A DNA stretch of 64,000 bases from Spongisporangium articulatum. GTDB lineage: Bacteria; Actinomycetota; Actinomycetes; Actinomycetales; Kineosporiaceae. Below, one piece after another: positions 14,112 to 23,109 of the stretch. Under the pieces are notes generated by a model that was not told where the DNA came from, searched no databases, and worked only from the letters and a program-made list of their open reading frames with translations. Within the stretch, counting starts at the first letter, position 1. Each line of letters begins with the position of its first letter. The translations under genes were made by a program, and so were the position numbers. The stretch lies in contig NZ_JBITLV010000002.1 in the NCBI RefSeq assembly GCF_044465595.1, positions 248,001-312,000 on the forward strand, in the 5' to 3' direction.

Positions 14112-15682
14112 AGGCGACCGCCGCGGCCCGGCCGGACGTCTACCGCCCGCTGGTCACCGAACTGCTCGGGCTGCGCCTGGACGACGACCTCGGCACCGAG
14201 CGCCTCGACCGTGCGCTGCGGCGCCGGTTCGCGGTCACCGGGACGACGGGCGCCACCTACCGCCGGCTGCTCACCGACGCCGGTGGGGACGAACTGCGGG
14301 CCCTGGGGCGCGAACTGACCGTCGGCGAGACGTACTTCCTGCGGCACGTCGAACAGTTCCGGGCCTTCGTCGACGAGGTGGTTCCCGACCGGGTGCGGGC
14401 TCACGCCGGGGTCGCGGGCGTGCCGAGGCTGCGGTTGCTGTCGGCCGCCTGCTCGACCGGTGAGGAGGCCTACTCGCTGGCGATCGCGATGCGTGAGAAC
14501 CACCCCGACGTGGCCGCCGACATCACCGCGTGCGACCTGAACACCGACTCGCTGGCCAAGGCGCGTGCGGCCCGGTACACGCCGTGGTCGCTGCGCGCCG
14601 TCCCCGCGCAGACCCGGGAACGCTGGTTCCGCGGCCAGGGGCCGGACGTCGTCCTGGTCCCGGAGATCACCTCGGCCGTGACGTTCCGGTGGGCGAACCT
14701 GGCCGACGGCGGCGGGAGCGACCGGGACGACCCGGCCGACGTCTGGCGACCCTCCTGCTACGACGTGGTGTTCTGCCGCAACGTGATCATGTACTTCACG
14801 CCCGACGTGATGGTGCGCGTCCTGGCCCGGATCGCGCGCGCCCTGGCCCCGGGTGGCTACCTCTTCCTCGGGTCGGCCGAGACGCTGCGGGGGATCTCCT
14901 CGGAGTTCGAGCTGCGGGAGAGTCACGGCGCCTTCTACTACCAGCGGCCCGTGCACCGGCGGCCCGGCGGCCCGGCGCCGCTCACGGTCCCCGGCCGGGA
15001 CCGCGACAGGGCCCGCGCCGCCGGCGGTCCCGGGGCGGCGGGCTGGTACGACTCGATCCGTACCGCGGCCGATCGGGTCACCCGGCTGACCGTGCTGCCG
15101 GCTGCGCGGCAAGCGGTCGAGGCGCCGCAGGGGGCGGGCCCGGCCTCGCCCGCCATCCCGCGGGGCCTCGAGAGTCCGAGCCTGGACATCGTCTTCGACC
15201 TGCTGCGTGAGGAGCGCTTCGGCGACGCGCTCACCGCCCTCGACCGGATGCCGGCGGACGGGGCGCCCGACGGGGTGGCCGACGAGGTGGTGCTGCTGCG
15301 CGCCGTGGTCCTGATGCACCTGGGCCGGTTCGCGGCCGCCGAACCCACCTGTCACCGCCTGCTCGGGGCCGGAATCCACACGGCCGGAGCCGAACTCGTG
15401 CTCGCGCTGTGCCGGGAGGCGGCCGGGGACCTGCCGGCGGCGGTCGCGCACTGCCGCGCCGCCCTGGCCGCCGACCCGGCCTTCGCGCTGCCCCACGTCC
15501 ACCTGGCCCGCCTGAGGCGGGCCGTCGATCCCACGGACACCCGGGCCGCGGCCGAGCACCATGCCGCCGCCGCCCGCCTGCTGGCCTCCGAGGCCGAACG
15601 CCGGATCGTGCTGTTCGGAGGCGGTTTCGACCGGGAGGCGCTGACCGCGATCAGCCGGACGCAAGCGGGTGACCTGCCGTGA
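14108..15682 (+). CDS. cheR: CheR-type MCP methyltransferase with C-terminal TPR region (WspC-like)
   Basis: A 524-residue protein. Residues 1-80 form the CheR N-terminal helical domain, followed by the SAM-binding methyltransferase: RLRLLSAACSTGEEAYSLAI, DLNTDSLAKAR, and YDVVFCRNVIMYF. From about residue 355 the protein continues with alanine-rich helical repeats (LDIVFDLLREERFGDALTAL, VVLMHLGRFAAAEPTCHRLL) that look like TPRs, as in WspC and FrzF. It should methylate glutamates on the receptor at 16154. The GTG start overlaps the preceding cheW stop and its own stop overlaps the next GTG, so expression is coupled. Confidence 0.93.
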   Translation: MKATAAARPDVYRPLVTELLGLRLDDDLGTERLDRALRRRFAVTGTTGATYRRLLTDAGGDELRALGRELTVGETYFLRHVEQFRAFVDEVVPDRVRAHAGVAGVPRLRLLSAACSTGEEAYSLAIAMRENHPDVAADITACDLNTDSLAKARAARYTPWSLRAVPAQTRERWFRGQGPDVVLVPEITSAVTFRWANLADGGGSDRDDPADVWRPSCYDVVFCRNVIMYFTPDVMVRVLARIARALAPGGYLFLGSAETLRGISSEFELRESHGAFYYQRPVHRRPGGPAPLTVPGRDRDRARAAGGPGAAGWYDSIRTAADRVTRLTVLPAARQAVEAPQGAGPASPAIPRGLESPSLDIVFDLLREERFGDALTALDRMPADGAPDGVADEVVLLRAVVLMHLGRFAAAEPTCHRLLGAGIHTAGAELVLALCREAAGDLPAAVAHCRAALAADPAFALPHVHLARLRRAVDPTDTRAAAEHHAAAARLLASEAERRIVLFGGGFDREALTAISRTQAGDLP

Positions 15683-16167
15683 ACGCCGGCGTCGGCGACG
15701 AGCCCGCCGCGGAGGCGTTCGGCCCGGGCGGCATCCTCACCCTGGCCGGCCAGCTGCGCGACGACTTCGACCGGACCTTCTCCCGGCCCGTCGTCCCGCC
15801 CCCGTCCGGGCTGGTCGACCTGCTCGCCCTGCAGGTCGGCACCGAACGCCTCGACATCCGCGTCGACGAGTTGTGCCGGGTCGTCACGGGGCCCGTGATC
15901 ACCCGGTTGCCCAGCCCCGTCGCCGCCGTCCGTGGGGTGGCGCTGGTCGAGGACACGCTCGTCACGGTCTACGACCTGGGCGTGCTCCTCGGCCTGCCGG
16001 CCACCGCCGGCGGCCACCTGCTCACGTTCGCCGGCGAACCGGCCGTGGGCGTCACCGTCGATGCGGTGATCGCCCATCGGCGGATCGGTCCCCGGGTCGC
16101 CGCCCACGCTCCCATGGTCACCACCGAAGACCTGATCGAAAGGGTGAGATCCCTTGTCCACCGATGA
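15679..16167 (+). CDS. Second CheW-like protein (WspD position)
   Basis: A 162-residue CheW-domain protein with an N-terminal extension of about 45 residues. The core reads DLLALQVGTERLDIRVDELC, AAVRGVALVEDTLVTVYDLG, and VGVTVDAVIAHRRIG. Two distinct CheW paralogues flanking cheR is the arrangement in Wsp-type clusters. GTG 15679 overlaps the cheR stop by four bases; its own 3' end overlaps the MCP start by 14 bases. Confidence 0.85.
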   Translation: MNAGVGDEPAAEAFGPGGILTLAGQLRDDFDRTFSRPVVPPPSGLVDLLALQVGTERLDIRVDELCRVVTGPVITRLPSPVAAVRGVALVEDTLVTVYDLGVLLGLPATAGGHLLTFAGEPAVGVTVDAVIAHRRIGPRVAAHAPMVTTEDLIERVRSLVHR

Positions 16168-17746
16168 CATCGGCACTCCTGTCCAGGACTCCGCCCGCTC
16201 CGCGGGAGCCGGCGGGACGGGTCGCCTGCCGCACCCGCGCGGCCCGCTGTCCGACCCCGTGGCCGAGCCGGCGGGCCGCCCCGGCTGGACGTTCGGCCGG
16301 GCCCTGACCGCGGGATTCGCCGCCGTGGTGGCCATCAACCTGCTGGTGGGCCTGGTCAGCATCGGCGCGCTGCGTGACACGGTCGCCGAGAAGGACAAGG
16401 TGATCAACGTCGACACCCAGCTCGTCCTCGACGTGCAGAACCTGATCCGGATCCGCAACGAGCGGGCGGCCGCCAACCGGGCCTACCTGATCTCCGGTCA
16501 GCAGACGTACCTCGACGCCCAGTACGCGATGGACGCGCAGTTCGACGCGGAGATCGACGGTATCCGGAAGCTGGTGCACACCGACCAGACCCGGCAGCTG
16601 GTCGACGACATCGCCCGGCTGGAGGACCAGTTCCTGGTGGCCGACCGCCGGCCCGTCGCGCTGAAACAGGCCGGTGCCTCGCCGAAGGCCGTCGCCGCGG
16701 CCTGGAATGCGCTGACGGGCGACCGGGACACCCTCTTCGACAAGCTGAGCGAGCTCCAGCGGATCGAACAACGGCTGGCCGACGAGGGGAAGGCCGAGGC
16801 CACCCGCCGGGCCGACCGGGCGGCCTGGTTGCTGGCGGGCCTGTTGGTGCTGGGGATCGTGGCCGCGACCGCGCTGGCCGGCTGGCTGACCCGCCGGTTG
16901 CGGCGCCGGATCGGCGCCACGGTCAACGAGGTGCAGAGCGCCTCGGCCGAGCTGCAGGCCACGGCCAACCAGCAGGCCGTCGGGGCCCGCGAGCAGGCCA
17001 CCGCGATGAACGAGATCTCCACCACCGTCACGGAACTGCTGGCCACCTCACAGCAGATCTCCGAGAGCGCCCAACGGGTCACCGGGGTCGCCGACCGGAC
17101 GGCGCAGGCCGGTCGGGAGGGGCGGGCGACGGTGGGGAACGCGCGCGAGTCGATGGTCGAGATCCAGCGCCAGGTCGACGCGATCGTGCGGCACATGCTG
17201 GAACTGGGCGACAAGTCGCAGCGCATCGGCGCGGTCCTCGACATCGTCTCCGAACTGGCCGAGCAGACGAACATCCTGGCCATCAACTCCACGATCGAGG
17301 CGGCCGGCGCGGGGGAGTCGGGACGCCGGTTCGCCGTGGTGGCCGACGAGATCCGCAAGCTGGCCGACCGGGTCGGCGAGTCCACCAAGGAGATCCGCGA
17401 GCTGATCGACGTCGTCCGCGGGGCCGTCAACACCACGGTGATGGCCACCGAGATCGGTTCCAAGGCGGTCGCGTCCGGAGCCGCCCAGGTCGCGGACGTG
17501 TCGGTCTCGTTCGAGCAGATCGTCGGGCTGGTCGACACCACCACCGAGGCGGCCCGCGAGATCGAGCTGTCCACCAAGCAGCAGACCACCGCCGTCGAGC
17601 AGGTGAACCTGGCCGTCGCCAACGTCGCGCAGACCACGCGCGAGACCGAGGCGAGCTCCACGCAGACGCTGCAGACGGCGTCCCAGCTGCGGGTGCTGTC
17701 CACCCGGCTGAGCGCCCTCGTGGAGGCCGGTGCCCATGACCGGTAG
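16154..17746 (+). CDS. Methyl-accepting chemotaxis protein (WspA-like)
   Basis: A 530-residue receptor. Transmembrane helices lie at about 48-73 and 224-248 and bracket a periplasmic-side helical sensor of some 150 residues (CHASE3/4HB-like), so the signal is sensed outside. No clear HAMP separates TM2 from the coiled coil. The conserved signalling tip is near residues 365-405: ELAEQTNILAINSTIEAAGA then RRFAVVADEIRKLADR. TTG 16154 is chosen because AAGGGTGAGA lies six bases upstream, inside the preceding cheW. It lacks a C-terminal CheR-docking pentapeptide. The ligand is unknown. Confidence 0.93.
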   Translation: MSTDDIGTPVQDSARSAGAGGTGRLPHPRGPLSDPVAEPAGRPGWTFGRALTAGFAAVVAINLLVGLVSIGALRDTVAEKDKVINVDTQLVLDVQNLIRIRNERAAANRAYLISGQQTYLDAQYAMDAQFDAEIDGIRKLVHTDQTRQLVDDIARLEDQFLVADRRPVALKQAGASPKAVAAAWNALTGDRDTLFDKLSELQRIEQRLADEGKAEATRRADRAAWLLAGLLVLGIVAATALAGWLTRRLRRRIGATVNEVQSASAELQATANQQAVGAREQATAMNEISTTVTELLATSQQISESAQRVTGVADRTAQAGREGRATVGNARESMVEIQRQVDAIVRHMLELGDKSQRIGAVLDIVSELAEQTNILAINSTIEAAGAGESGRRFAVVADEIRKLADRVGESTKEIRELIDVVRGAVNTTVMATEIGSKAVASGAAQVADVSVSFEQIVGLVDTTTEAAREIELSTKQQTTAVEQVNLAVANVAQTTRETEASSTQTLQTASQLRVLSTRLSALVEAGAHDR

Positions 17747-19775
17747 CCCCCTCGCCCAACCGCCCCGCGACCGGTACCGCTACTTCCGGGTCGAGGCGCG
17801 GGAGCTGACGGACGCGCTCGCCACCGGCCTCGGCCAGCTGCGCGACCCGGCCAACGACCCCGAACCGGTGGTGCAGGCCCTGCTGCGCCACGCCCACACG
17901 CTGAAGGGCGCGGCGCGGGTGGTCGACGAGGCCGGCATCGCCGACGAGGCGCACGCGCTGGAGGAGCTGCTCGGGCCCTACCGGGAGGGCGGCCGGCAGG
18001 CGGCGGCGGTGGTGGAGGACGGCCTCGACCTGGTCGACCGGATGGTGCACCTGGTCGACGCGCTCGGCTCACCGGCGGCCGAGACGCCCTCCGCGGCCAC
18101 CGGACCCGAGGTGCCGGAGACCGCAGAGCCCGTCGTCGAACGGGTCACGGTCCGGGCCGACCTGGTCGACGTGGACGAGGTGATCCGGACCGCCGGCCGG
18201 GGTGGTGACCAGGTGACGGTGCTGCGCTCGGTCGAGGCCCGCCTGGCCGGCTTGCGGGACCTGCCGGGGGCCGGTCCCGACCTGCTGGCCGGACTGGCCG
18301 CGGTGCGGCGCATCGTGTCGGGGGCCGCCGACCGGATGGAACGTGACCTGCGCCAGATCCACGACGGTGCGCAGAGGCTCCGGCTGGTAGCCGTCTCCGC
18401 GATCGCCCCGGACCTCGAGCGCGCCGCCCGCGACGTGGCCGGCGCCCAGGGCAAGCGCGTGGCCGTCGACGTGGTCGGCGGCCGGGTACGGCTGGACGCG
18501 CCCCTGCTGAGCGTCGTCCAGCCGGCCCTGCAGCAGATGGTCCGCAACGCCGTCGCCCACGGCATCGAGACCCCCGACCAGCGGCTGGCCGCCGGTAAAC
18601 CGGTCGAGGGCCGGATCCGGGTCGAGGTCACGCTGGACGGGGCGCGGGCCCGCTTCCGGTGCCGGGACGACGGTCGCGGCGTCGATCTCGACGCCGTGCG
18701 GAACGCCTTGGCGGGCAAGGGGATCGCGGTACCGTCCGGGGCCTCGAGCGCGCAGCTGCTGGACCTGCTGCTGCGGGCCGGGGTGAGCACGGCCGAACGC
18801 GTCACCGAGGTGAGCGGCCGCGGGATCGGGCTCGACGTCGTCCGGGAGGCCGCGGACCGGCTCGGCGGACGGGCCCACCTGAGCACGGATCCCGGCCGCG
18901 GCACCACGGTCGAGCTGGTCACGCCGCTGTCCCTGACCGCGCGCGACCTGGTGGTGGTCGACGCGGGCCAGCCCGTCGGCGTGCCGCTCGACGCCGTGCG
19001 CCAGGTGGCCCGGGTGCCCGCGGCCGACGTGGTCGAGGGCCCGAACGGAGCCACCTGGATGTGCGAGGACGAGCCGCTGCCCTTCCTCTCGTTGAGCGCG
19101 GCCCTGGCCACCGCCGCGGGCGTCGCCGCGCCCACCCGCCGGGAGGCGCCGCCCGCCTGGTCGGTACTCGTCATGGAAGCGCCCGGCACAGAAGGCTTTC
19201 CGGGCGCCCGGGTGGCCGCCGCCGTGCCCCGCCTGCTCGGCACGGCCGAACCCGCCGTCCGTCCGTTGCCGCTGCTGACCCCGGCGACGGCGCTGGTCGC
19301 CGGCGTGTGGCTGGACGGCGACACGCCCCGGCTCGTGCTCGACCCGGCCGCCGTGGTCGCGGCGGCCACCCGGCGCGGCCCGACCCCCGCCGTCCCCGCG
19401 CCCCGCGCCCCCGTGCTGGTCATCGACGACTCGCTCACCACCCGGATGCTCGAGCAGAGCATCCTGGAGTCCGCCGGCTACCGGGTTGAGGTCGCGTCGT
19501 CCGCCGAGGAGGGCCTGGCCCGGGCCTCCCGGACCCGCTACTCCGTCGTCCTGTGCGACGTCGAGATGCCGGGGATGGACGGCTTCGGCTTCCTGGAGCA
19601 GGTCCGCTCCCGGCCCGAACTGCGTGACCTGCCCTGCATCCTCGTCACCTCCCGGGCATCGGCGGCCGACCGGCAGCGTGGCCTCGACGCCGGCGCCGAC
19701 GCCCACATCGACAAGGGGCAGTTCCACCAGGGCGTGCTGCTCGAGACCATCCACCGGCTCCTGGAGGCGTCGTGA
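17736..19775 (+). CDS. cheA: CheA histidine kinase with C-terminal receiver (WspE-like hybrid)
   Basis: A 679-residue hybrid kinase. An Hpt domain at the N-terminus carries the phosphorylatable His54 (HTLKG). The HATPase region has N-box NAVAHGIE, DDGRGVD and GRGIGLDVV. A CheW-like regulatory domain follows (about 400-550), then a receiver domain from about 559 with phospho-acceptor Asp608 (CDVEMPGMDG) and Lys660. The short dimerisation/P2 region makes it compact. ATG 17736 is favoured over GTG 17730 because GGAGG lies nine bases upstream. It overlaps the MCP end by 11 bases. The fused receiver is a hallmark of WspE/FrzE-type systems rather than flagellar CheA. Confidence 0.95.
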   Translation: MTGSPLAQPPRDRYRYFRVEARELTDALATGLGQLRDPANDPEPVVQALLRHAHTLKGAARVVDEAGIADEAHALEELLGPYREGGRQAAAVVEDGLDLVDRMVHLVDALGSPAAETPSAATGPEVPETAEPVVERVTVRADLVDVDEVIRTAGRGGDQVTVLRSVEARLAGLRDLPGAGPDLLAGLAAVRRIVSGAADRMERDLRQIHDGAQRLRLVAVSAIAPDLERAARDVAGAQGKRVAVDVVGGRVRLDAPLLSVVQPALQQMVRNAVAHGIETPDQRLAAGKPVEGRIRVEVTLDGARARFRCRDDGRGVDLDAVRNALAGKGIAVPSGASSAQLLDLLLRAGVSTAERVTEVSGRGIGLDVVREAADRLGGRAHLSTDPGRGTTVELVTPLSLTARDLVVVDAGQPVGVPLDAVRQVARVPAADVVEGPNGATWMCEDEPLPFLSLSAALATAAGVAAPTRREAPPAWSVLVMEAPGTEGFPGARVAAAVPRLLGTAEPAVRPLPLLTPATALVAGVWLDGDTPRLVLDPAAVVAAATRRGPTPAVPAPRAPVLVIDDSLTTRMLEQSILESAGYRVEVASSAEEGLARASRTRYSVVLCDVEMPGMDGFGFLEQVRSRPELRDLPCILVTSRASAADRQRGLDAGADAHIDKGQFHQGVLLETIHRLLEAS

Positions 19776-20959
19776 CGCGCCCCTTCGGCGCGCCCTTCGG
19801 CGCGCCTGCCGCCGAGCGCGTCGTCCGGGCCCTGGTCGTCGACGACTCCGCCAGCGTGCGGGCCCGGATCGTCGAGGTGCTCGAGGCCGACCCGGGCGTC
19901 GAGGTGGTCGGCGTCGCCTCCGACGGGCAGACCGCGATCACGATGTGCGAGCAGCTGCGCCCGGACGTCGTGACCATGGACATGGTGCTGCCGGGGGTCA
20001 CCGGGCTGGCCGCGACCGAGTACCTGATGGAGCACTGCCCGACGCCGATCCTCGTCCTCTCCTCCGCGGAGAACCGGGGCGAGCTGATCAGCACGGCGGC
20101 CGCCCTCGCGGCGGGGGCGGTCGACGTCCTGGACAAGCCGGACGGCAGCGTCCCGATGGAGGAGTGGGAGCGCAAGCTGCTCGAGGCCGTGAAGCTGGTC
20201 GCGAGGATCAAGGTGATCACCCACCTCGGCCTGCGCGATCCGCGGCACCACCCGCGGCCTCGGGTGCCGGCGCAGGGCTCGGCGGCCGGGCTCGACCCGG
20301 CGCTGCCGGGCCCGGGCTCCGGACCCGGCCGCCTCGACGGGCTGGCCGTGGTCGGGATCGGTGCCTCCACCGGTGGCCCCGGGGCGGTCGCCGCCGTCCT
20401 CGCCGCGCTGCCGCGCCCCTTCCCGGTGCCCGTGCTGATCACGCTGCACGTGAACGCCGCCTTCGTCGAGTCGCTGACCGACTGGTTGCGCACGGCGACC
20501 GGGCACGACGTGCGGATCGCCCACGGCGGCGAGGTCCTCGCAGGCCCGTCGGCCCGCGGGCTGGTCCTGGTCGCGCCCGCGGACAAGCACCTCGTCGTCC
20601 ACCGCGGTCGCTCGATGCTCACCCACACCCCGCCCCGGCAGTCCTGCCGGCCGTCGGTGGACGAACTGTTCGAGTCGCTCGCGACCGAGTACGGACCGCA
20701 CACGGCGGCCTGCCTGCTGACCGGGATGGGCCGGGACGGTGCGGCCGGGCTGCTCGCGATCCGCAGGGCCGGCGGGGCGACGGTCGCGCAGGACGAGGAG
20801 ACGTCGGTGGTCTACGGGATGCCCCGGGAGGCCGTGCTGCGCGGTGCCGCCCGGTACGTGCTGCCGGTCGAGCGGGTCGGCGCCGCCCTGGCGTCGTTCG
20901 CCGGGCTGAACCTCACCGGTCCGCCTGCCGCGGCCCGGCCCGGGGAGGAGGTGCGCTGA
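19772..20959 (+). CDS. cheB: CheB methylesterase/response regulator (WspF-like)
   Basis: A 395-residue protein: an N-terminal receiver (VRALVVDDSASVRARIVEVL, acceptor Asp70 in MDMVLPG), a Gly/Pro-rich linker at about 160-190, and a methylesterase domain. The catalytic triad is visible as Ser199 (GASTGG), His226 (TLHVN) and Asp322 (GMGRDG). It should demethylate the receptor when phosphorylated by the CheA at 17736. A curious near-repeat FGAPFGAP opens the protein. GTG 19772 overlaps the cheA stop by four bases, and the stop shares one base with the next ATG. Confidence 0.95.
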   Translation: MTRPFGAPFGAPAAERVVRALVVDDSASVRARIVEVLEADPGVEVVGVASDGQTAITMCEQLRPDVVTMDMVLPGVTGLAATEYLMEHCPTPILVLSSAENRGELISTAAALAAGAVDVLDKPDGSVPMEEWERKLLEAVKLVARIKVITHLGLRDPRHHPRPRVPAQGSAAGLDPALPGPGSGPGRLDGLAVVGIGASTGGPGAVAAVLAALPRPFPVPVLITLHVNAAFVESLTDWLRTATGHDVRIAHGGEVLAGPSARGLVLVAPADKHLVVHRGRSMLTHTPPRQSCRPSVDELFESLATEYGPHTAACLLTGMGRDGAAGLLAIRRAGGATVAQDEETSVVYGMPREAVLRGAARYVLPVERVGAALASFAGLNLTGPPAAARPGEEVR

Positions 20960-22932
20960 TGCGGGTGCTGATCCTGGACGACAGCCTGACCGTGCGGATG
21001 GACCTGCTCGAGGCCTTCGACGGCGCGGGCTGGTCGAGCTCACCCTGCGAGACGGTCGCCGAGGCCCGGAAGTTGTTGTCGCAGGAGGCTTTCGACGTCA
21101 TCGTCCTCGACGTCGTGCTGCCCGACGGTGACGGGGTCGACGTCCTCGCGGAGGTGCGGGCGTCGCCGCTCAACTCAGGGGCCGTCGTCCTGATGCTGTC
21201 GGGTGAGGCCGAGGTGAAGGACCGGGTACGCGGCCTGCGCACCGGGGCCGACGCCTACGTCGCCAAGCCCTACGAGATCGGGTACGTGCTGGCCCGGGCG
21301 CGTGAGCTGGTGACCGCGAGGGCGCCGGCCGGGGTGGAGACCGGGGCCGCGCCGATCCTGGTGATCGACGACAGTCCCACCGTGTGCGCCCAGCTGGTCG
21401 AGGTGCTGGAGCGGGAGGGCTACCGGGTCGAGGTCGCCCACACCGGTGAGGAGGGGCTGCGGCTGGCCGCGGCCCGCCGTCCGCAGGCGATGCTGGTGGA
21501 CGGCGTGCTGCCCGACATCGACGGGGCGACGGTGATCCGGCGGATGCGGCTCGACGCCGCGTTGCGCTCGGTGCCCTGTCTGATGCTGACCGGTTCGCAG
21601 CAGCGCAACGCCGAACTGCTCGCGCTGGACGCCGGGGCCGACGCCTTCGTGCGGAAGGAGCAGGACCTGACCGTCGCGGTGGCCAAGCTGTCGGCCCTGC
21701 TGCGCCGGGGGCAGGCCGACTCCGGGGTCGAGGAGCCGAGCAGCCTGCTCGCTCCGAAGAAGATCCTGATCGTCTCCGACGGCCATGCGCCCTTCTCGAA
21801 GTTGTTGCGGGGTGAGGGTTTCGAGGTCGTGACGGCCCGCTCGGGCGACGAGGCGCTGGAGCTGATCGGGATCGAGGCGGTCGACTGCATCCTGGTCGAG
21901 GAGGCACTGCCCGGCCCGGTCGACGGTCACGAGACCTGCCGCCGGGTCAAGGCCGTGCCCAGCGTCCGGGACGTGCCGATGATCATGCTCGCCGGGGCGG
22001 TCGGGCGCACCGAGCGGGAGGACCGGCAGGCGCTGGTCGAGGCGCTGGCCGCCGGGGCGGACGACTACCTGGTGGCGTCCGAGGAGTTCGGGGTGGTCGC
22101 CGCCCGGATCCGCGCCCAGCTGCGCCGCCGGCAGGTCGAGGACGAGAGCCGGCGCATCCGGGAGGAGCTGCTCTACCGGGAGATCGAGGCCGCCGAGGCG
22201 CGCGCCGACGCCCGGATCGCCCAGTCGCGCGCCGCCATGGTCGAGGAGCTGGAACGCAAGAACCGCGAGCTGGAGGCGTTCAGCTACTCGGTCTCGCACG
22301 ACCTGCGCGCCCCGCTGCGCAGCGTCGACGGCTTCACCCACATCCTGCTGGAGAGCGTCGCCGAGCACCTGGACGACGACGGCCGGCACTACGCCGACCG
22401 GGTCCGGGCCGGGGTGGCCCGCATGTCGGAGATGATCGACGACATGCTGCAGCTGTCCCGGGTGGGCCGCGCGCAGCTGGAGCGGCAGGACGTCGACCTC
22501 GCGACGGTCGCCGACTCGGTGCTGGCCGAGCTGGCCGAACGCGAGCCGTCCCGCTCGGTGGCCGTGACGGTCGCCCGTCCGCTGCCCGTCAGCGCCGACC
22601 CGCGGCTGCTGCGGCACGTGCTGGAGAACCTGCTCGGAAACGCCTGGAAGTTCACCTCCCGCCGCAGCGACGCCCGGATCGAGGTCGGGGCCGAGGACCT
22701 GCCCGAGGGGCGCGCCTACTTCGTGCGCGACAACGGGGGCGGCTTCGACATGAACCACGCCGAGAAGCTGTTCGTGCCGTTCCAGCGGTTGCACAGCGAG
22801 TCCGAGTATCCGGGTACGGGCGTCGGGCTGGCCACGGTGAACCGGGTGATCGAACGGCACGGTGGCCGGATCTGGGCCGACTCCGTGCTCGGCGAGGGCG
22901 CCACCTTCCGCTTCACCCTCCCCACGCCCTGA
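20959..22932 (+). CDS. Hybrid histidine kinase with three N-terminal receivers, output of the Wsp-like operon
   Basis: A 657-residue soluble protein. Three receivers in tandem occupy about 1-125, 130-255 and 265-395: Asp51 (LDVVLPDGDG) and Asp181 (VDGVLPDIDG) are intact, but in the third the acceptor position is Glu314 (VEEALPG). A coiled coil (about 395-440) leads to a HisKA domain with His447 (SVSHDLRAPLRS) and a HATPase domain (NLLGNAWKF, DNGGGFD, GTGVGLATV). ATG 20959 follows GGGGAGGAGG by eight bases. It takes the place that WspR (GGDEF) holds in Wsp clusters. It probably receives phosphate from CheA and relays through its kinase domain to an unlinked regulator; no dedicated partner is in view. 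Confidence 0.92.
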   Translation: MRVLILDDSLTVRMDLLEAFDGAGWSSSPCETVAEARKLLSQEAFDVIVLDVVLPDGDGVDVLAEVRASPLNSGAVVLMLSGEAEVKDRVRGLRTGADAYVAKPYEIGYVLARARELVTARAPAGVETGAAPILVIDDSPTVCAQLVEVLEREGYRVEVAHTGEEGLRLAAARRPQAMLVDGVLPDIDGATVIRRMRLDAALRSVPCLMLTGSQQRNAELLALDAGADAFVRKEQDLTVAVAKLSALLRRGQADSGVEEPSSLLAPKKILIVSDGHAPFSKLLRGEGFEVVTARSGDEALELIGIEAVDCILVEEALPGPVDGHETCRRVKAVPSVRDVPMIMLAGAVGRTEREDRQALVEALAAGADDYLVASEEFGVVAARIRAQLRRRQVEDESRRIREELLYREIEAAEARADARIAQSRAAMVEELERKNRELEAFSYSVSHDLRAPLRSVDGFTHILLESVAEHLDDDGRHYADRVRAGVARMSEMIDDMLQLSRVGRAQLERQDVDLATVADSVLAELAEREPSRSVAVTVARPLPVSADPRLLRHVLENLLGNAWKFTSRRSDARIEVGAEDLPEGRAYFVRDNGGGFDMNHAEKLFVPFQRLHSESEYPGTGVGLATVNRVIERHGGRIWADSVLGEGATFRFTLPTP

Positions 22933-23035
22933 GTTGATCATGCGCAAACGCATGACTCCCGCGTCGATCATGCGCAAACGCATGATGCGTTTGCGCATGA
23001 TCAACGGAGGAATGCTGTGTTTGCGCATGATCACG
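22933..23035. repeat. GATCATG-core palindromic element, four copies
   Basis: The core GATCATGCGCAAAC occurs in direct orientation at 22937-22950 and 22966-22979 and inverted at about 22989-23002 and 23018-23031. Copy two pairs with copy three over about 18 bp with almost no loop (22966-22983 with 22985-23002), and copy one can pair with copy three or four. It starts one base after the kinase stop codon. It has the same head, GTGATCATG, and the same direct-direct-inverted plan as the element at 3065, but a different arm sequence. A role as transcription terminator is possible. Confidence 0.9.
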
Positions 23036-23109
23036 ACGGACGAGTCGGGCGTGTTACGGGTGCGGGCTGCGGGACGGCCGGGGCGGCGACTTCTGGCAGG
23101 ATTCGACCC

